Shown piece after piece: positions 1-8,858 of a stretch of 14,169 nucleotides of DNA. How positions within the stretch are numbered: position 1 is the first letter of the stretch; each line of letters opens with the position of its first letter. The position numbers were made by a program, and so were the translations under genes. Where the stretch lies: the NCBI GenBank assembly GCA_003024985.2, contig PXIH01S0021079.1. One strand, written 5' to 3'. The notes under the pieces were generated by a model. The model was not told the origin of the DNA. It worked only from the letters and a program-made list of their open reading frames with translations, and ran no database searches. Source of the DNA: Euperipatoides rowelli (taxonomy: Eukaryota; Onychophora; Udeonychophora; Euonychophora; Peripatopsidae).

Positions 1-277
1 TTGAGATACGCCCTTTTGGCTTAGGAGGGCAGTACAGATGAATACTGAAAGGATAGACAAAAATTAATTCATTTATTTATTTATAATTTAGACTTGTTAC
101 AAGTAATGTAATATGGCAAATTTGCAAAAACGAACAAAAATATGATATAATGTATGAATTATATACAAAATAATCGTTCAACTGATTCTTCCTTTCCTTT
201 CCAATCACTCCATTTCCAAAAATAAACTATTAATATTATATAAAAAATAATTTCAAAAAATAATAATTGTTATAGTT
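1..277. other. AT-rich intergenic DNA
   Basis: No gene is visible. A short imperfect stem lies at about 10-30 (GCCCT paired with AGGGC). The 11-mer CTGAAAGGATA at 45-55 also occurs in the right arm of the inverted repeat at 2319-2343, and both lie next to TTTA-type simple sequence. This end may therefore hold a diverged relative of that repeat. The rest is low-complexity A/T sequence. Confidence 0.6.
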
Positions 278-285
278 ATCTAGAC
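278..285. repeat. 8-bp target-site duplication (left) of hAT element
   Basis: ATCTAGAC at 278-285 is repeated exactly at 812-819, immediately outside the inverted termini. It has T at position 2 and A at position 7, as in the nTnnnnAn target consensus of Ac/hobo-type hAT transposases. Confidence 0.9.
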
Positions 286-301
286 CAGGGATTCTCAAAC
301 T

Positions 302-342
302 GTGGTACATGTACCACTAGTGTTACATGTATCACTAGTGGT
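302..342. repeat. Subterminal palindromic 18-bp repeats in hAT element
   Basis: GTGGTACATGTACCAC (302-317) is a perfect 16-bp palindrome. The 18-bp unit 302-319 is followed directly by a version with two substitutions (320-337) and then GTGGTAC. ACCACTAGTG (313-322) also pairs with CACTAGTGGT (333-342). This is probably a transposase-binding subterminal region. Confidence 0.75.
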
Positions 343-473
343 ACGTTATATTGTTTCAGGTGGTTCTCAGAGATGTAACAAAAACATAAATACATGTATA
401 GAGATATCCAGTGGCTAGACAAATCAGTAATTTTATCTTGCTATAAAATGCTTTATTTGCATTTGGTTATCAA

Positions 474-496
474 TAGGTCCATGTCCATAGGACCTA
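474..496. repeat. Small perfect hairpin inside hAT element
   Basis: TAGGTCC (474-480) pairs perfectly with GGACCTA (490-496) across a 9-nt loop. The element has no coding content around it, and no function can be assigned. Confidence 0.6.
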
Positions 497-811
497 AATA
501 ATTAATCGTTGTGCAGTTAGTTAAGTTATGATGTACTTTGTACATTTCCTATTAGATTTTAAATTTTAAAATGAACGACCATGATTAAGATCATAGCCTA
601 TAAGACGAAAATGGCTCATCAAATAAAAGTAAATAATAGCTAAACATGCAATAATTAATACAATAAAATGATTTTTTTGAACAGATTATTTATTTATTCT
701 GTTTGTCCTCTGACAATAAACACGTACTCTTAGCTGCACAAAGTCCGAATTGCAAGAATTTTTAGCGGTTTATTCAATTGGTACAACATTCTAAAAGTTT
801 GAGAACCCCTG

Positions 812-819
812 ATCTAGAC
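812..819. repeat. 8-bp target-site duplication (right) of hAT element
   Basis: ATCTAGAC is identical to 278-285 and immediately follows the terminal CCCCTG of the element. Confidence 0.9.
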
Positions 820-1903
820 GTTTCTTGAAATTGTGGAAAGAACCATTATGATTAACAAATACATCTTCAGTCAAACTGTTCCAAAATTCTATGTTTCTGT
901 GAAAAACTGTGTTATGACTGACTAAAAGTCNTCTGGAATTTAATCAAAATTTTAAACTGAAAAAAGATTGGAAAAAAGGGAAGAAAAAAAATTACTTAAG
1001 GATCAAGTGAAGTTACCATTGTTGAGAAATAAGAATGAAAATTTCCACTAGAAATAAATATTCAAGAAAATGGTGGTGGCCTAAATAAGAAGTGTATATG
1101 ATTTCAGCGAACAGGATCAATAATGTTGCTTCTAGTGATAACTTTTATCCACAGATAAAATCAACAGTGGCAACTGATGACAATGGGCTGATGTTAAAAA
1201 AAAATTTCCCTCCTAATTTCAGTCTTTTAACTCTGTTTTTCCTTAACTTTTAATAATAAAAAAGAGTTTAAGAATAAATCTATTAAATTTTCAATTGCTA
1301 TAAAAAACAACCATTTACATTAGTAGATGTTCTATTTTATGGAATAAAATAGTCAAACGAACTTGTGATGTGTCCATATTGAAAAAATCATTTGTAACAA
1401 AAAGAAAAATAGGGAAGTTTTAAAATATTCTCACTTCATTTCAGAATGCTATTTTATGTTTCTCTGGTAGGTTGTCCTTGCTCTGAAACAAACATCACAT
1501 ATCTCAATAAATTTGATTTTAAATGTTCCTTAGTTGTTGTTTTTTTTTTTTTTTTATCTTTTCACAAAATTGTTCTAATTGACAACCTGTTGAACTGTAA
1601 TCTGTTAGTTCTGTAACTTCTGCTTCCTTAGTTATGAATTTAATTATTTTATTGCGATCTATGAATCTCTGGCTTAGTGTAACTTTATTTATTAGAAGTT
1701 ACTTTGTTTTTTGTAGCTATTTGATTTTAATGCCAACAATCTTCTTGTAAATAGTCTAACTAAAAAAGTAATGTCATACTCGGTCCTGGCAAAAATTATA
1801 TTAGTTACAACCTTCAGTTTATTGTATTTTTATGTAACTAGTTCCTGAAAAATATAACAGACGCTTGTAACATGTTCTATTTTGTACATTCCTACAAACA
1901 CTG
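820..1903. other. AT-rich DNA without a recognisable gene
   Basis: Every frame is interrupted by frequent stops. The stretch has one ambiguous base (n at 931), a T run near 1540-1555 and no clear inverted or direct repeat. No RNA gene was recognised. Confidence 0.6.
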
Positions 1904-2145
1904 ATTGTATGTGTGTTATTCTTCAAACAACAAAAAAACACACATATGCAAATAAAACCGTTTGAATAATTAATGAGTTAATGAACCCCACATGAAGCCA
2001 ATTAAATGTTTCATATGTGCCTATAAACAAGCAGGTGATCAATCTGCTCAACACAATAATGAGTTACAGAAGTTAACAGCACATGTGAACAAACGTCAGC
2101 TAGACCTTCACATGGAGAACAAGCATATAAATAAATAATATGATT
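1904..2145. repeat. Dispersed repeat, copy A
   Basis: This stretch is a diverged longer copy of 3507-3645. Both begin ATTGTATGTGTGT, both have a TGTGTG...CACACA stem-like motif, and both share the block CTGCTCAACACAATAATG (2044-2061 here) followed by AAG(T)TAACAGCACATG and then GGAGAA. Copy A carries two segments missing from copy B: roughly 1944-2028, and 29 bp at 2086-2114. The latter is bounded by the direct repeat CACATG (2080-2085 and 2109-2114). I do not recognise the family. A minus-strand open frame over it (2226-2011) resembles nothing and is probably accidental. Confidence 0.7.
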
Positions 2146-2264
2146 CATTAGAGTACTTAAATTAAGTAAAAAAATAAATTGCAAGATAAATAGTGGGGAA
2201 AGAGCTTTAGGAATCCTCTCCTCCATCCCTTCCTATTAATGATAGGTAATGTATTTAAAAAATG

Positions 2265-2343
2265 TTATTTATTTATGTATCCTTTCAGGGTATCCCATCC
2301 TCGTCGCCATTAATGTATCCTGAAAGGATACATAAATAAATAA
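2265..2343. repeat. Perfect 25-bp inverted repeat (foldback) with 29-nt loop
   Basis: The left arm 2265-2289 is the exact reverse complement of 2319-2343. Each arm combines TTTA simple sequence with the unique core TATCCTTTCAGG. The loop (2290-2318) contains GTATCC, and ATGTATCC recurs at its right edge, so the structure may be a duplicated, inverted end of a dispersed repeat. The right-arm core is shared with 45-55, and TCAGGGTATCCCATCC (2285-2300) matches 4711-4726 at 14 of 16 positions. It could be a very small foldback MITE or a solo pair of transposon ends. Confidence 0.8.
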
Positions 2344-2345
2344 AC

Positions 2346-3506
2346 TATCTGTTTATAGTTTATCATAAATCTTTTATTTGTTATAAGGCAACGGATCTAG
2401 AACAGTTCCATTGTTTACAATCTCAGGATAAAGAATGATTAGAATGTTCTGTCGTTAAGCATCGAATGTTCAGTTTAACTATCACAAGCATGATACGATA
2501 TTGTATATACTAAACTGGATATATTGAACTAGTCAAATATATATCAACTCTTCCCTTTAAAGTGATATATTAGAAGAAAAACATCACCCAAGAAAGAGCT
2601 TAAATACTTAGGTTACACATTTTTTTACTTATAATACCTACATATAAAATCATATCTAAACAGGGGAAAAAAGAGAGAGAGAACAAGATCTCTCTATGCA
2701 ACTAGAAAAATGGATCTTTATTAAGTCTAGTCATGGAAAAATATGATCCCTTAAAAGAAAAATTACCAGAGCACTAATAATTTCCATAAACCACAAACTT
2801 GCTGAAAAAGAAAAATAGACTAAATAATAAATAATTATTACAAATAATTTCAGGGTAGGAATATATAATTAAAACCAAAGAGAAAAATTAAGGGCATTTA
2901 AATTATTGGCATAAAACTTCTTTTTTTTTTTTTTACAAAATACAGTAGTGGTGATGTTAACCATTGGTTTTTATAAAGTTTTGTTTAATCCTTCAATGAT
3001 GTAGTACACATCAACAAAGGTCAAAGTGTTTCTTAATTTCATATGAAGAACATTAACGTTTGAAGTGTAAATTTTCATGTCATTGTGAAGAAAGGTAATA
3101 AAATTTGTTCAACGATGAAGAAAAAAAGTTTACAGACCCAACAGTCTAGAATTTTTTTCTGTTCAGGAACCAAACGGTAGTGTAGCCTACCCTAGGTAGG
3201 GTTGCCTACATGGCCACTACAATGAAATATGAAGGAGGACTGGAAACAATATTATTGTAATCCAATAGTTTATTTTGTATCATTCTTATGTACAGAACAC
3301 AAAGTAACTACTGATCAGTCAAACAGCTGTACAAATAAACAATATAATTCTAAATAGCAAAGCCCCATAACTCAAAATTGTGTAGTATAAATAGAAGTGC
3401 AGACTACATCTTAGATTGTCTCCCACCAGTCCAACCACATAATAAATAAATAAATAGGCTACTTATTGGAATGGTAGAATTAGCTATTCCAAGTGAGTAG
3501 ACAATA
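2346..3506. other. AT-rich DNA without a recognisable gene
   Basis: All frames are short and broken. Visible details are a GA-rich patch near 2672-2684, a T run at about 2921-2933, a small imperfect palindrome around GCCTACCCTAGGTAGG (about 3186-3201) and AAAT repeats near 3442-3457. None of these supports a gene. Confidence 0.6.
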
Positions 3507-3645
3507 ATTGTATGTGTGTGCTATTCTTTATACAAAAGAAAACACACACAAGCAGATGAACAAACTGCTCAACACAATAATGTATTAAGGAAGTAACAGC
3601 ACATGGAGAATAAGAACAAAAAAAAATACAAAATAAATAATTTGT
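3507..3645. repeat. Dispersed repeat, copy B (internally shortened)
   Basis: This is the shorter, diverged partner of 1904-2145 in the same orientation. The TGTGTG/CACACA motif is joined directly to AAGCAGATGAACAAACTGCT, without the roughly 85 bp found between them in copy A. CACATG is followed directly by GAGAA, with one CACATG and its 29-bp spacer missing. The pattern fits deletion between short direct repeats in copy B, although insertion in copy A is not excluded. Confidence 0.7.
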
Positions 3646-4797
3646 TATATAGTCTATACTCTATACTGTAATATAATGTGTAAATATAAAACATACTATG
3701 CTGATAACATAAGAAGATAAAATTAATAAATTATCAGATAACACTTAAAATATCTTAGGGATAAGGTTGGCTCTTTTAAAATCTTAAATCAGATAGTAAA
3801 TTGCTGTGGGTAAACTTAATTAACTTAAAGAGTTAAGTGATCTAGAAGCTATACGGGTCAGTAAAATTAGGTTAAATGAAAAATTTGCCAGATCAAATAA
3901 CTTTTATTTGATTGTGCTACATTTCTGAGTCTTTTTTTTTTTTTTTTAAAGAATGAGTATTTTATCCATAATTTCTCTTATAGAAATATTTTATTAACAT
4001 TCATCTAGTTCACATTTCTGTAGGCAAAGATAACATTTCCATAGCTTTTCTTCCATCAAGATCTACAAAGTTAATCCATCATGAAAATCATTACCATATT
4101 TTTTTTTAAAAAAAAAGATTGGACTTTGATATAAATTTTCAAATAATATTGCTTGAAAGTTCTACTATTTTATAAATGAAAACTATTTAAAGAAAAGCCT
4201 AATAAAAAAAAAGGGAAAAGGCAAAAAAAAAATGTCGATAAAAAATTGGAAAGATAGAACCAAAGGGAAAAAAACTGGCTTATAATGGAATAAGATTAAA
4301 AGAAATGATTCAGAAAAATGTACTGTATGTTATTGTTACTATAGATAAGGATGAAACATAACTGAATAAAGAGGAAATTAAAATAATAACTGATCAACTT
4401 GAACTACAAATTTCTGAAGTTACAGCGTGATTATATTCACTCTTCAACCTTGAATACAACTGTTATCTTAAAATTAGAGAAATTAAAATGTAAAGATGGA
4501 ATTACTCAAAGATTATTATCAGTGAACAAAAAAATCCAATAATTTTGAAATAAGCTAAAATAAATGTCTAATATAATTTAGAAATAAGCTAAGATAATTA
4601 AATAAAATGGCTCAAAGTCGTCATATTGATGATTGTAAAGAAAAATATGAACAAATAAAATGAATTTTTAAAAAAATGCGGTTAAATTATAAAATTAGAA
4701 TTAAATCGTCTCAGGATATCCCATCTCTTTTCAATGGCACAAATTGTAATAGGCATATGTATGTTAGAAATGGAAGAGAAGGAGTTAAAATAAACAA
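3646..4797. other. AT-rich DNA without a recognisable gene
   Basis: This stretch has very high A/T content with T runs (about 3931-3946) and A/T palindromes (about 4099-4117). One frame from about 4305 to 4560 has few stops for such AT-rich DNA, but it matches no family I can recognise. TCAGGATATCCCATCT (4711-4726) resembles part of the 2265-2343 foldback. Confidence 0.5.
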
Positions 4798-4944
4798 ACT
4801 TTCATCCACCTAGAATAATAGGGGGCACCATAATAGCAATCACAGGAAACCTTACTACCCGCCTTCAGGTTGTATTCAAAACATTGCCGATCGTCAGTGA
4901 AATTAGCAGGATATTTGTGTCGGATATGTTTAGAATATTTTAAC
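4798..4944 (+). pseudogene. Possible decayed coding fragment, unidentified
   Basis: A 48-codon open frame without its own ATG runs from just after a TAA (4795-4797) to TAA at 4942-4944, in a patch less AT-rich than its surroundings. The same frame is open upstream from about 4747, apart from that single TAA. The peptide includes HPPRIIGGTIIAITG and then a segment rich in Val, Phe and Ile. I cannot assign a family. It may be the remains of a transposon or host exon, or chance. Confidence 0.25.
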
Positions 4945-5357
4945 TATAATAAAAATATATGTATGGTACATAATACCTAATGTTTGGATGTTTACCCTCT
5001 TGCCAGTTAGGTGATCAGTCTTTTTTTTTCTTTTCAAACATGGCTTTGTGTCAGCTGACTTGTGAAATTAGTCACAAAGAATTTCATCATTAATTTAGTC
5101 ATATTGAATATTTAGTAAAATCAATATCTTTTTCAAAAAATCATTTTAAGTATGCAACATTAGCCTTAAACAGATGGAAAGTCCTTCTGTGGTGTTTTCC
5201 AGCTTCATCTGTGCTCATAGGGTGCCTCCTCTTATTCTAACCTCCTAGTTTACATCAGCCAAATTTTTAATTGCTCATTTTTAACAGTTTTAGAGAATTC
5301 GAAGAAAATGTGCCATCACAGATGTTGCAAATTTGGCAATATCTTTGAAGATGTTGA

Positions 5358-5365
5358 GTTTAAAA
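5358..5365. repeat. 8-bp target-site duplication (left) of old hAT element
   Basis: GTTTAAAA at 5358-5365 is repeated exactly at 6084-6091 and fits the nTnnnnAn hAT target pattern. Confidence 0.7.
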
Positions 5366-5419
5366 GCGAGGTTCCCAAACTTATTTGAACTACTTTTCAG
5401 AAAACCAAATTACTCAGTG

Positions 5420-5432
5420 CCCCCCCCCCCCC
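5420..5432. repeat. C13 homopolymer
   Basis: Thirteen C in a row within the old hAT-like element. This is unusual in so AT-rich a setting, and its exact length is prone to sequencing error. Confidence 0.9.
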
Positions 5433-5984
5433 ACCTGAAAATCTACCTTCTTTAAGCGAATAAACAGTAATATGCATCAATGAATTTACTGTATGTTCTT
5501 TTATGTATCTATATTTCTAACTACATCCTACAACATAGCAAAGAAAGATGTTGTAATAAGACACCTTGAAGATTGAAATTAAAAAATTAAAGTAAACCAA
5601 ACTAACATTCGCATTACACACAGAAAATTAAAATAAATATCACGAATAACATTAAAAATCATCCTAATGAAAGTATGAACCTGGTGTATAAGTTTATTCC
5701 TATGTGATTTTAAATAATTTATTAGGCCACCTGAAAGTAAAAATTTCATAAATCACTTAAATGTGCTTGAAAGAAAAAAAAGGAATAATTAAAGGGTTAG
5801 CCCTGTTGGTGAACTTGATCACTAATCATTATATTAACTTGCATTTTGTGTGTTTATTTGGAAAATAAAGGAATCATTACAAATTTAACTCTATGTTACA
5901 CAACAGATAAAACAAGTACAAACATTTTTCAAAATTTTATTTTTATTCTTTAAACTTCCACCGCCCCCTTATTTTTATTCAATG

Positions 5985-5995
5985 CCCCCCCCCCC
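5985..5995. repeat. C11 homopolymer
   Basis: Eleven C preceded by AATG, the counterpart of the C tract at 5420 in the same element and on the same strand. Another C-rich patch lies about 20 bp upstream. Confidence 0.9.
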
Positions 5996-6083
5996 AACCC
6001 AAATGCACCTGAGGCTACTGACGTCTCCCTGGATTATTCCAGCGCACCCAAGAGGGCGTTTTTGCCTACATTGAGAAACTATG

Positions 6084-6091
6084 GTTTAAAA
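6084..6091. repeat. 8-bp target-site duplication (right) of old hAT element
   Basis: GTTTAAAA is identical to 5358-5365. Confidence 0.7.
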
Positions 6092-6754
6092 TAAAAACTC
6101 TGACCCCCCCTTTTCTGATTTGAATGCATAAAAAAATTTGGTGTTCCTCTGTAAGTGAATGAATTGCAATGATGATGATTTTTTAAAATATATATATATA
6201 TATACCGTATAGTAAAATGAAATGTTTTTAAAAACTTTCCTGCTATAAAGGATGTTACATCTTTTTTATCACAGATGTTTCATGGGAGCTCTCTTATTTT
6301 TTTTCCATATAATTATGGATGAATTTTGATACCAGACACACTTTAACTTACCACATTAAACTATCTTAATTAACTATACTGTAGCATTACTAATAGTCTA
6401 ATTTACAGAAAGTTGTCAGCTGATCTTTCAAACATAAGTGGTGCCAACTGTCTTAATTTATCTGCAAATCACAAACAACCGATAGTCATTGTATAATAAG
6501 CTACTTAATAAAAAGTATAAAAGAAATGTTTTTTTAATAAACTCTTTTGATTCATAAAAAAGAAGATCGAATGAAGGAGTTATAATAAAAAAAATATTTA
6601 TTTTAAAATATTATTTTATTTAAAAAAAAAAAAAATTTATCATAGATTGGCTTTCTGCAAACATTTTTTGATAAAGCCCCTCCCAAACCATACCCTTATG
6701 AACCAATATCATTTCTTGTGGGCCAAAGAGTACTGAAAAAATCATTCAATATAA
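6092..6754. other. AT-rich DNA with an AT microsatellite
   Basis: An (AT)n tract lies at about 6187-6204, and A/T homopolymers lie near 6597-6640. A good donor-like sequence on the minus strand (GTAAGT, about 6352-6347) has no open frame upstream of it and is not called as an exon. No gene is seen. Confidence 0.55.
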
Positions 6755-7030
6755 AAAAATACAGATTGCTGGATTCAGGCCAAAATTCACAAGAAGTATG
6801 GACCCCTAACATGCCTCCTTGAATTTGTAGATGGCAACTTCGGGAAAAGACACATTGATCAGCTCCGCTCTTCATTCTTAAAAAAGGGAGCGACACCTGA
6901 ATCGCCTGAGGACTTAACTATGCTATCCAAACGACTGGAACACACGAGCCTACACCCATACAGACTCCAACCACTCTGCCAGAAGTCCCTGTTGAGACCA
7001 AACCTCAGAAGTGCTACAACCAAGAGCTAG
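6755..7030 (+). pseudogene. Ty3/gypsy integrase C-terminal fragment
   Basis: An open frame of 91 codons runs to TAG (7028-7030), preceded in frame by TAA (6752-6754). It carries the C-terminal GPY/F-type module of Ty3/gypsy integrase. Visible parts are a Trp (codon 6770), KYGP (6794-6805), a hydrophobic LLEF stretch, DG (6830-6835) and KRHIDQLRSS (6845-6874), which corresponds to the conserved (R)RH(V/I)DQLR motif. After it comes a polar tail rich in Pro, Leu, His and Arg, as at the end of many gypsy pol polyproteins. In the intact protein this module helps the integrase bind DNA or target chromatin. The catalytic core, reverse transcriptase and protease that should lie upstream are absent, so this is a truncated relic. 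The antisense open frame 6896-6696 is its shadow. Confidence 0.75.
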
Positions 7031-7950
7031 AATACCCCTTGCATTTCAGATCTTCATAAGAAGGTAGTAATGTATTGTACTGGCTTCCTCTATATAGCAT
7101 GATAATACAAGGAGACAGAATACACAACATGACTTGTCCCTAATAATAGTTAATGCACTGTTAGAACATGAATTATTTATCTTTATTATAGTTATTTGCA
7201 TGGACTCCATAAGAGCCCAATATGATTTATATGTAAAACAAGTCACTAAAATAGTAAATTAATAAACTACTAAGTTGGTTAGTCTAAGTTAAGTTATTTA
7301 AACACTAATAGACAATTACTTGATGTCAGACTAATATGCAAAAATTAAAATTTCAGTTATGGTATTTGTTTCCCTCCAAATGTGAAAACTAATTTTAAAA
7401 AAGCCAATTGCTTTTATATTTACTACCATTAAAATGTTTGTAGTCTACTACTTATGAATACCAACCTATTGTGTTTGTCCTTAATTATAAGAAGTGTTTG
7501 CGTATTTTTAACCTTATATTCCATGTATTACTTTAGTGAGATTGAACACGCTCATCTCGGAACCTACAAAACAAGTCTAACAATCCGCCAATCTGTATGT
7601 AAAATTATTAAAAGAAATATAGTATGGTATTCAGTTAAATGTGTATTGGTATTATTAGTTTTATTTTTAAAACAAATACACTTAAAAAAATTTTTTGTTC
7701 TCGAATGAAAAAAATGGTAGAAGATAAGTTATTTTAAATAACTTATAGGTTACTATTTTTATTTTTAATAAAATAATTTCAAAGGTTTTAATCTAAATAA
7801 ATCTTCACATTTCAATTACCTAAATAACATTCATATAATTAACTATTATTGCACCCAATGCAACTTGCTGTATTCCTAAACATAAATGGAATATTATTTT
7901 TGGATAATGTTATGAGCCCAGTCGATAATAGAAAAAAAAGTTAAAAACTC
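7031..7950. other. Non-coding DNA downstream of the gypsy fragment
   Basis: The first part could include the retroelement's 3' LTR. A purine-rich AAGAAGG at about 7059-7065 is followed by TGTATTG, as a polypurine tract and LTR start would be, but no second LTR copy is visible to prove it. The rest is AT-rich. An 84-codon frame at 7454-7708 (+) is hydrophobic and unlike known proteins, and is treated as chance. On the minus strand this interval is intron following the exon at 8094-7953. Confidence 0.4.
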
Positions 7951-7955
7951 ACCTG
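7947..7955 (-). other. Splice donor (5' splice site) CAG|GTGAGT
   Basis: On the minus strand the exon ends ...GCAG at 7953 and the intron begins GTGAGT at 7952. The match to the metazoan U2 donor consensus is nearly complete. The preceding codons leave one nucleotide over, so the intron is phase 1. Confidence 0.75.
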
Positions 7956-8094
7956 CTCGTTCCCGGATCAAATTCTTAAATTTATCTTCTTCAATTTCCT
8001 CTGGATTCATATCCTTCTTTATTTTAATTTGTTTAGGCATTTTAAACTGTTATAGGTTAATCCAAGTAAATATATTCTTAATATGATGGTAATC
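7953..8094 (-). CDS. First coding exon of an unidentified host gene
   Basis: Read on the minus strand, this 142-nt exon has a U2 acceptor in front (polypyrimidine run plus CCAG, exon from 8094). It then has a 54-nt 5' UTR, ATG at 8040-8038 and 29 codons plus one base before the CAG|GTGAGT donor. The start is supported by A at -3 and by an in-frame TAA four codons upstream. The peptide begins MPKQIKIKKDMNPEEIEEDK and continues to about RERA. It is strongly charged, basic first and then acidic, and looks helical, with no signal peptide or membrane segment. I do not recognise the protein; such an N terminus would suit many cytosolic, nuclear or axonemal proteins. The rest of the gene should lie at lower coordinates, but no matching phase-1 exon was found in the window, so the intron may be over 7 kb. 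It could also be a decayed or alternative exon. Confidence 0.65.
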
Positions 8095-8114
8095 CTGGAA
8101 AAAAAAAAAAGATA
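8095..8114 (-). other. Splice acceptor with poly-pyrimidine tract
   Basis: On the minus strand an almost pure T tract (A run at 8099-8110 on the plus strand) is followed by CCAG ending at 8095, directly in front of the exon. This implies at least one upstream, probably non-coding, exon at higher coordinates and an intron in the 5' UTR. Confidence 0.7.
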
Positions 8115-8429
8115 AAAGAAAAACTAAATATTATTTATCATAACAATAGTAATAAAGGATAGTCAACTAGAAATTGTACAAAGAGAATATCTGCAAAATA
8201 GAGGAAGATAATAATTTTATTGTTGATGTATGGCCTTGAAATAATAATTTTGTTAAATATAGATACATTATTAAATTAAAAACCTTGTTGAATTTGAACG
8301 AATTTTTCAAACATTTTAAACTTTAATGAAAAAAAAAGCATTACTATATTGATAAATATATTATCCAATGTTTATTTTTAAAGTGAATATAATAATTATT
8401 TCTATATTAGCTCTTAACTCAAGAATTCA
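8111..8429. other. AT-rich, probably 5' UTR intron
   Basis: On the minus strand this lies upstream of the acceptor at 8095 and is best read as intron. It contains no recognisable gene or repeat. Confidence 0.4.
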
Positions 8430-8790
8430 CAAAACTTTGTATCGTATCGTGTCGGTCAGAAATACTGCCTGCCCCGTGAGGGTAACCAATTCCCGGTATA
8501 ATGGGCTATACAGTTTACCAACCAGTTTATGGACAACACACTATGGTTCACACCTGACCACAAAGAGCCTGTACTGGACATCACATGACATTACAACACA
8601 ATAACTCAATGGACATATAAACACATCTCCCAAAACTTGACTACCCCTATTTGCATAGACACCTTATTTACAGATGTGACACGGTAGTCATGCCCAGTGT
8701 TTTTCACATGGACATTTTCATCCATGGCTCACTATGTCCGAGTCACTTCTTGACACTGGCTAAACTAAGGTTGAGTCTTATTTAGTGTCC
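8430..8790 (-). promoter_or_regulatory. Candidate promoter / non-coding first exon region
   Basis: This patch is visibly richer in G+C than its neighbours and contains several CpG (for example within 8442-8500). It sits 0.4-0.7 kb upstream, on the minus strand, of an acceptor that needs an upstream exon. A donor-like CAG|GTGTGA occurs on that strand with the exon edge at 8554. No core promoter element is convincing. The plus-strand frame 8368-8604 that overlaps it resembles no known protein. It could equally be part of an unrecognised repeat. Confidence 0.25.
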
Positions 8791-8858
8791 ATTTGAATTA
8801 TTTCCTGGTTTAAACGTGTCTCAGCCGAGTTATATCAATTCTCATGAGATTTTTTTAA

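Larger units (their letters stand above)
286..811. mobile_element. Non-autonomous hAT element (MITE), 526 bp
   Basis: The element begins CAGGGATTCTCAAACT (286-301) and ends with the reverse complement of CAGGGGTTCTCAAACT (796-811). That is a 16-bp terminal inverted repeat with one mismatch, and CAGGG ends are typical of hAT elements. The 8-bp duplication ATCTAGAC flanks it on both sides. The interior is AT-rich with no credible open frame, so it must have been moved by a transposase encoded elsewhere. Just inside the left end, an 18-bp palindromic unit (302-319) is repeated with changes at 320-337 and begins a third time at 338. Subterminal arrays of this kind are known transposase-binding regions in the family; binding here is inferred. 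The perfect duplication and near-identical ends suggest a fairly recent insertion. Confidence 0.9.
5366..6083. mobile_element. Old, eroded hAT-like element, 718 bp
   Basis: The left end reads GCGAGGTTCCCAAACTT. The right end, read in reverse complement, is CATAGTTTCTCAATG. Aligned without gaps, these share 8 of the first 14 positions, including the TTnCnCAA core of the usual hAT end CAGnGGTTCTCAAAC. GTTTAAAA lies immediately outside both ends as a perfect 8-bp duplication. The interior is AT-rich and non-coding but carries two C homopolymers (5420-5432 and 5985-5995), both preceded by TGC, and a short C-rich patch at about 5959-5968. The worn termini imply an older insertion than the one at 286. 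The duplication and core support hAT; the internal structure is unfamiliar. Confidence 0.65.

Noticed and set aside
2011-2226. 71-codon minus-strand open frame
   Set aside because: It lies over dispersed repeat copy A, has no recognisable family and is not conserved in copy B.
4099-4117. T9A9-type palindromes (also near 12788-12808)
   Set aside because: Expected by chance from adjacent T and A homopolymers in such AT-rich DNA.
6343-6420. Minus-strand exon candidate ending at a GTAAGT donor
   Set aside because: All three frames upstream of the donor contain stops within a short distance, and no acceptor with a good pyrimidine tract precedes it.
7454-7708. 84-codon plus-strand open frame with hydrophobic segments
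   Set aside because: Its composition is what AT-rich DNA yields by chance (Leu, Ile, Phe, Val, Lys). It shows no family motif, splice support or upstream signal.
8368-8604. 78-codon plus-strand open frame in the GC-richer patch
   Set aside because: No recognisable motif. The region is better explained as upstream of the minus-strand exon or as a repeat.
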